A DNA stretch of 64,000 nt, from assembly GCA_009911175.1 (NCBI GenBank), contig QXWX01000002.1, positions 111,429 to 175,428 on the forward strand. Reading direction: 5' to 3'. The notes beneath the pieces were generated by a model. That model made no database searches. It was not told the origin of the DNA and was given only the letters and a program-made list of their open reading frames with translations. A program made the position numbers and the translations under genes. The stretch's first letter is position 1; each line of letters begins with the position of its first letter. Below are positions 60,724 through 64,000 of this stretch, piece by piece. The DNA is from Lachnospiraceae bacterium (lineage in GTDB: Bacteria; Bacillota_A; Clostridia; Lachnospirales; Lachnospiraceae).

Positions 60724-60771
60724 CACAGCCCCTCTGTCGGTCAGAGCCGCCCATGCACCCTTGCAGTCCGC
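60724..60771 (-). promoter_or_regulatory. Repeated leader motif, copy i
   Basis: Minus strand shares with copies ii and iii the order CGGACT, AAGGG, TGGGC, then CGACAGAGGGGCTGTGAT. Ends about 30 nt upstream of a start codon. Includes a small hairpin CTCTG / CAGAG. Confidence 0.6.
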
Positions 60772-60814
60772 AGAGGCAAAGGTTTATACACCTCCGCGGA
60801 ATACGTTGTAAAGA

Positions 60815-61390
60815 TTATATCTGTATATCCAGCCCTTTGCTGCCTTTAGAGTACAAGGCATTTACACTGTCCTGATAGATAGCGTCACCTGCAAAAATCT
60901 CATCTAGTATCTCATGGGAAATTGGATTTCCGGCTGTCCATGTTGGGTCTTTTTCCTTTACAGCCTGTGTTACCCTTCCGGAAATTTCCAAATGAAGCTG
61001 GCTCAACGTCCACGGCGCAGCACGGCGGGTACTTAAATCTAACGACTTCACATAGGAATGAATCTTGTCATAATACGCATCTGTCTCAGCAGTATTATCG
61101 CCGGACATTCCGCCATACTTGTAAAACGACTTTTTAACATCATCATAAACGTGCTGTTTCATTTCATCTGATACATTGACAATCCGCTTCCAATCTGTTT
61201 TTCCTGTGATTCCCATGCCTTCAACTCCATAAGAATTTTTGAAATGTCCAGAACGCAGATCATCAATGGTATTACCACAATAATATCCTTTCGACGCACC
61301 ACTGCCGAAAAGCATATTCGTATTTGCTTTGCCGCCGTTCATCCTTGATAAAAGCTGCCAGATTCCCTGGCTGTTATTTCCTATACGCAT
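60815..61390 (-). CDS. Hypothetical protein of a clostridial accessory cassette
   Basis: 191 residues, no recognised motif. N-terminal RIGNNSQGIWQLLSRMNGGK, a Tyr/Lys-rich middle and C-terminal ALYSKGSKGLDIQI. The start follows AGGAGG and lies 19 bp after the next gene upstream. It ends shortly before leader copy i. It probably belongs with the two related proteins that precede it. Confidence 0.75.
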   Translation of the reverse strand: MRIGNNSQGIWQLLSRMNGGKANTNMLFGSGASKGYYCGNTIDDLRSGHFKNSYGVEGMGITGKTDWKRIVNVSDEMKQHVYDDVKKSFYKYGGMSGDNTAETDAYYDKIHSYVKSLDLSTRRAAPWTLSQLHLEISGRVTQAVKEKDPTWTAGNPISHEILDEIFAGDAIYQDSVNALYSKGSKGLDIQI

Positions 61391-61409
61391 GATAAAATCC
61401 CTCCTACTT

Positions 61410-62033
61410 CTATATGGTCAAATCCAACTGTGCGCCCTTGCCTTCTTCCTGCACTTTTACAGGCTGGCTTGTTCCCGCCTTTATCTGTTCCATCAGTTTT
61501 TCCACGGATTCCGCCTTTGCCAGCTTCTTCTCCTTTAAGACTTCCTCCTCTTTCTTCTTCGCGCGTTTTTCCGCTATCTGCTTCTGTACCTTTTCCTTAT
61601 AGACCGTGCCGGGGTTCTCCATCGTATCCTTGCTCTTGCCGACCATCCAGTAGGACACTTTCCCATTCTTGTCAATAAGGGCGCCTGCGCTGAGTATCTC
61701 GTCATTGTTCTCCCTTGCGAACTTCTCAATTCGCTCCGAATTGCCGGACATTTCTGCAAAGACTTTCTCATACTTTGCGGCCGCTGCCGGGTCTTCCGCC
61801 ATCTTCTCTACGATTCCGGGAGAAACCGCTATGTTTTTATATCCCCTGCTCCCAAGCATATAGGCATCTTCCTGCTTCCCGTTCTTGAAATCCGCCACCG
61901 TTATGTTCACATCCGGGTATTTCTCTTTCAGACTATTCAGGTAAGCCTGCGAATCCCCATTCAGGGAACTGCTCCCATTTGCCCTGTCTGCCGCATAAGT
62001 GTTCGTGTAATCCGTTACTCCTGAAATTGCCAT
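61410..62033 (-). CDS. DUF6033-like hypothetical protein A
   Basis: 207 residues starting MAISGVTDYTNTYAADRANG. It shares a layout with the 62128-62856 product: a short N-terminus, then YL..L(R/K)xKY(P/G)xV.I, an A-x-G-I/L-(V/L)-E-(K/Q)-MA-(E/N)-DP motif (AVSPGIVEKMAEDPAAAAKY), a segment ..GKVSYWMVG and a Lys/Glu-rich coiled-coil tail. Probably the family called DUF6033 in Lachnospiraceae (from memory). Preceded by leader copy ii. Confidence 0.7.
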   Translation of the reverse strand: MAISGVTDYTNTYAADRANGSSSLNGDSQAYLNSLKEKYPDVNITVADFKNGKQEDAYMLGSRGYKNIAVSPGIVEKMAEDPAAAAKYEKVFAEMSGNSERIEKFARENNDEILSAGALIDKNGKVSYWMVGKSKDTMENPGTVYKEKVQKQIAEKRAKKKEEEVLKEKKLAKAESVEKLMEQIKAGTSQPVKVQEEGKGAQLDLTI

Positions 62034-62062
62034 AATAATCATCCTCCTTCACAAAATCTTAC

Positions 62063-62116
62063 CTGCGTCCCCTCTGTCATTCGGAACTGCCCATACCCCC
62101 TTTCGGTAAGTCCGGG
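62063..62116 (-). promoter_or_regulatory. Repeated leader motif, copy ii
   Basis: Minus strand CCGGACTTACCGAAAGGGGG, then TATGGGC and CCGAATGACAGAGGGGAC. Begins just after the upstream gene's stop and ends 30 nt before the start at 62033. Confidence 0.65.
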
Positions 62117-62127
62117 CATGATCTTCC

Positions 62128-62856
62128 TTACTTCAAAATGCCCGCCGCTTCCATAATGTTCTGTTCATATGCCGCAACCGCAGAACCCATAACTCTCGGT
62201 GTACCCGTATATGTAACTCTGCTCATATCTACTGTACGGCTGGCAAAAAACTCCGCCACAGCCTGTTTCCTGTAAGCTATTTCCATCTGCTGTTTCCGTT
62301 CTTCCGCCGCCTCCTGGCTACGCTCCATACTTGCTTTCCTCTGTGCGGCTTCCTTCTCCCGCTTTGCCTTATTAATCGCATTCACCTCCGCCACACGCTC
62401 CGGGGAATCGCCGCATCCGCCGATATAAGTGACGCTCCCATCCTCATGGACGACTACCCCGCACGGCTGGTAATCAAGCCCCTGTGCCGCAAAGGAAGCC
62501 TTCAATCTCGGCGTGGCTTCAAAGAAATCATCTATCTTTCCCTCGTAATAAGCCGCCTTTTCCGGGTCATTCGCCATCTGCTCCAGAATATTCGGGGCGA
62601 TTACAACATCACTGCCGCTCATGCTCTTTCCCGCCCTGTCAAGGCTTTTCTGGTCTTTCCCAATACTCTGGATTCTTACATTGCCATACTTTGACCGTAG
62701 ATATTCTGTGTAAGCATCCACCTTTGATGTTTCCGCCGCTTCTCCTGTTGTCTGCAACCGCTCCATAAAACCCGTCCTGTTTGTGCCTGTTTTCTGTGTC
62801 CTATTGGCGTACTGATATGCACCCGCCAAAGCACTGTTTACTCCTAAAATACTCAT
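62128..62856 (-). CDS. DUF6033-like hypothetical protein B
   Basis: 242 residues, start MSILGVNSALAGAYQYANRT at 62856 after AAAGGA. Paralogue of the 61410-62033 product by shared motifs: EYLRSKYGNVRIQSIGKDQK, VVIAPNILEQMANDPEKAAY and VHEDGSVTYIGGCGD, then a charged coiled-coil region. No signal peptide or catalytic motif seen. First gene of the cassette, behind leader copy iii. Confidence 0.72.
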   Translation of the reverse strand: MSILGVNSALAGAYQYANRTQKTGTNRTGFMERLQTTGEAAETSKVDAYTEYLRSKYGNVRIQSIGKDQKSLDRAGKSMSGSDVVIAPNILEQMANDPEKAAYYEGKIDDFFEATPRLKASFAAQGLDYQPCGVVVHEDGSVTYIGGCGDSPERVAEVNAINKAKREKEAAQRKASMERSQEAAEERKQQMEIAYRKQAVAEFFASRTVDMSRVTYTGTPRVMGSAVAAYEQNIMEAAGILK

Positions 62857-62890
62857 AATCAATCCTTTCCTTCCAAAACATATTTGTATC

Positions 62891-62942
62891 ACAGTCCCTC
62901 TGTCATTCAGGGCTAAATCCACTCCCTTGCTATAAGTCCGAG
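62891..62942 (-). promoter_or_regulatory. Repeated leader motif, copy iii
   Basis: Minus strand CGGACTTATAGCAAGGGAG, then TGGATTTAGCCC and TGAATGACAGAGGGACTG. Ends 35 nt before the 62856 start and overlaps the end of the histidine-kinase remnant. Confidence 0.6.
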
Positions 62943-63217
62943 CAACTTGGAGCCTTGACTACACCCTGGTACTTCTCCGCCGTGCTTTTAATGTTGGCAA
63001 GTCCTATCCCGTGGGATTGCCTGTCCGCCTTATCCGTCACCGGGAACTCCTCCTTGGCCTTAAGCACCGCCGCACGTCAAAGCTGTTCTCCACTTTCAGG
63101 ATGAGCAGGTTCCCTTTCTGTAGGGAACTTATGCGGATAAAGGCATCCGCCCCCCGGTTCTTTCGCTTTCAGCTTCCGGCAGGCTTCAATCGCATTGTCC
63201 ACCATGTTCCCCGCCCT
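62930..63217 (-). pseudogene. GHKL sensor histidine kinase, C-terminal remnant
   Basis: N-box NMVDNAIEACRKL, then FIRISSLQKGNLLILKVENS in another frame, then KADRQSHGIGLANIKSTAEK in a third. At least two frameshifts separate these AgrC-like ATPase pieces. Joined directly to the end of the response-regulator remnant. Confidence 0.8.
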
Positions 63218-63557
63218 TTACAGCACCTCCGCAAATTTCCTCTCATCTATTGGCTTTAGCCGATACTGGAACGCATAAAGGTCAAGCGCGTCAAACACAT
63301 AATCCTTAATGCCCGTAATGAACACCAGCACGATATCCCCCCGCCTTTCCCGCAGGCCCCTTGCCGCCTCTATGCCGTTCATGCCCTCCATCTGTATGTC
63401 AAGGAAAACGATGTCAAACCGTTTCCCTGATGTTACTATTCACAGTCATTTCACTCACATGCGTAAAAACAGTCGGCAAAGCCGTCTGCCGTTCCTCCAC
63501 CAGCCCGCATATATGTTCCCTGATCGCTTTCTCGTCATCCACAACTGCAATATCCAA
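63218..63557 (-). pseudogene. LytTR/AgrA-type response regulator, interrupted receiver domain
   Basis: Starts at TTG 63557 after GAGGTGAT: LDIAVVDDEKAIREHICGLV (acidic pocket). The 57-bp repeat then breaks the frame, after which GKRFDIVFLDIQMEGMNGIE (phospho-acceptor Asp), VFITGIKDYVFDAL and the K-P motif of the receiver continue to a stop at 63218. The LytTR DNA-binding domain is missing. Confidence 0.8.
63432..63490. repeat. 57-bp dispersed repeat, copy 2, inside the response regulator
   Basis: Starts GTTACTATTCACAGT and carries the core CACATGCGTAAAAACAG. It replaces coding sequence between the two halves of the receiver domain. Reverse-complemented, its end ACTGTGAATAGTAAC equals the last 15 bases of the 18-bp element at 49060-49077. 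Confidence 0.7.
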
Positions 63558-63806
63558 AATCCATCACCTCAAATCCATATAGGCATTCACTTTTTATATC
63601 GGCAGAAATTTCCCGTTTTTCGGGCGGATGGAACGAAACGACCACTTTTCGGGAACGAAAGGCAGAAACGCAGTACGAAAAATTCCAAAATAAATCTAAA
63701 GTTTTTCGCCATTCGTCCGATATAGGGGCGGCTGCCTCCGCAAGGCGGTACAAACGCAAACCGCCGTGTAAGCATATTCCCTCTGATTCCCCGCTTTCCA
63801 ATAGGC

Positions 63807-63846
63807 AGACCGCCGCATATGGCAGTTTGCCATAGCGGCGGTCTTT
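63807..63846 (+). terminator. Strong hairpin near the right edge
   Basis: Arms AGACCGCCGC.TATGGCA / TGCCATA.GCGGCGGTCT followed by TTTACTTTG on the + strand. No intact gene precedes it; it may belong to lost mobile DNA. Confidence 0.65.
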
Positions 63847-63923
63847 ACTTTGCTTATCCACATTCATTAAATAGGCTTTCCCTTATCAGCTTGCGCTTAT
63901 TATTTTTTAGTCTCTGCCAATGA

Positions 63924-63965
63924 CAAACTGAACCACTACCGGCTAAAGCCGGTAGGTTCGGTTTG
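63924..63965. repeat. Long GAACC-ended hairpin at right edge
   Basis: CAAAC.GAACC..CTACCGGC / GCCGGTAG.GGTTC.GTTTG with a TAAA loop, followed by a second small hairpin GCTGC-TGAA-GCAGC. The rest of 63558-64000 holds no gene I can support. It resembles the subterminal hairpins of IS200/IS605-type elements, but the flanking gene would be outside the window. Confidence 0.5.
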
Positions 63966-64000
63966 CTGCTGAAGCAGCCTAAAGTTGTCGCCACTTCACT

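Noticed and set aside
63535..63867. 110-codon minus-strand frame near the right edge
   Set aside because: No motif or ribosome site, and it overlaps the start of the response-regulator remnant in another frame and a strong hairpin.
1..64000. CRISPR arrays, rRNA genes, prophage structural genes, secondary-metabolite clusters
   Set aside because: No regularly spaced repeats, rRNA sequence, phage structural genes or synthase genes were seen.

Overview
The window reads as chromosome of a spore-forming, anaerobic Firmicute, most likely a gut Lachnospiraceae (Clostridia). This rests on housekeeping gene order (dgt-dnaG-rpoD-trmK-nif3; infC-rpmI-rplT; tgt-yajC), a GerA/SpoVAF-type germination protein, glycyl-radical and FeoAB anaerobic functions, and small proteins and repeats typical of that family. 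Species cannot be named from the sequence alone.

Layout. 1-3.2 kb: leuB-ilvD branched-chain operon (ilvD runs off the left edge) and yajC. 3.3-6.8 kb: tgt and a cell-wall L,D-transpeptidase, with a 147-bp mobile repeat between tgt and yajC. 7-12.9 kb: aroC, then a regulator-potABCD polyamine importer operon. 13-14.6 kb: TGS-domain nucleoside kinase. 14.9-23.8 kb: a seven-gene operon yjjI-yjjW-nucleoside hydrolase-BmpA-NupO-NupP-NupQ with a divergent Crp/Fnr-family regulator. 23.8-33.4 kb: macromolecular synthesis operon, two-domain polyphosphate kinase 2, and a sugar-1-kinase/nucleotidyltransferase pair. 34.1-36.2 kb: a mobile-element scar beside tRNA-Leu (integrase tail, broken IS66, two tiny genes). 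36.3-37.8 kb: infC-rpmI-rplT. 38-50.5 kb: NSS transporter, MATE pump, cytidylate-kinase-like protein, NhaD antiporter, M23 peptidase, spore germination protein, GntR-ABC (Ytr-like) operon and aspartate aminotransferase. 50.7-54.2 kb: a Cys-rich repeat protein and an AT-rich restriction-modification-Vsr island. 54.3-60.3 kb: a two-gene unit of unknown function, a divergent TruA, FeoAB and a flavoprotein. 60.4-64 kb: decayed mobile DNA with serine-recombinase and two-component-system remnants around a cassette of related unknown proteins that share a repeated leader.

Two observations stand out. First, an uncharacterised glycyl radical enzyme (YjjI) and its activase (YjjW) are co-transcribed with a complete nucleoside import and cleavage set, which predicts an anaerobic nucleoside or (deoxy)ribose catabolic pathway. 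Second, there is a family of very small palindromic mobile repeats beginning GTTAC and ending GTAAC (147, 37 and 18 bp forms). Each form is flanked by 8-bp direct repeats, one insertion is nested in another, and the 37-bp form is homologous to the first hairpin of the 147-bp form with a compensated base-pair change. No transposase for them is visible here.

Coordinates, start codons and motifs were read by eye. Family names are from recognition of motifs and gene order, not from database searches.
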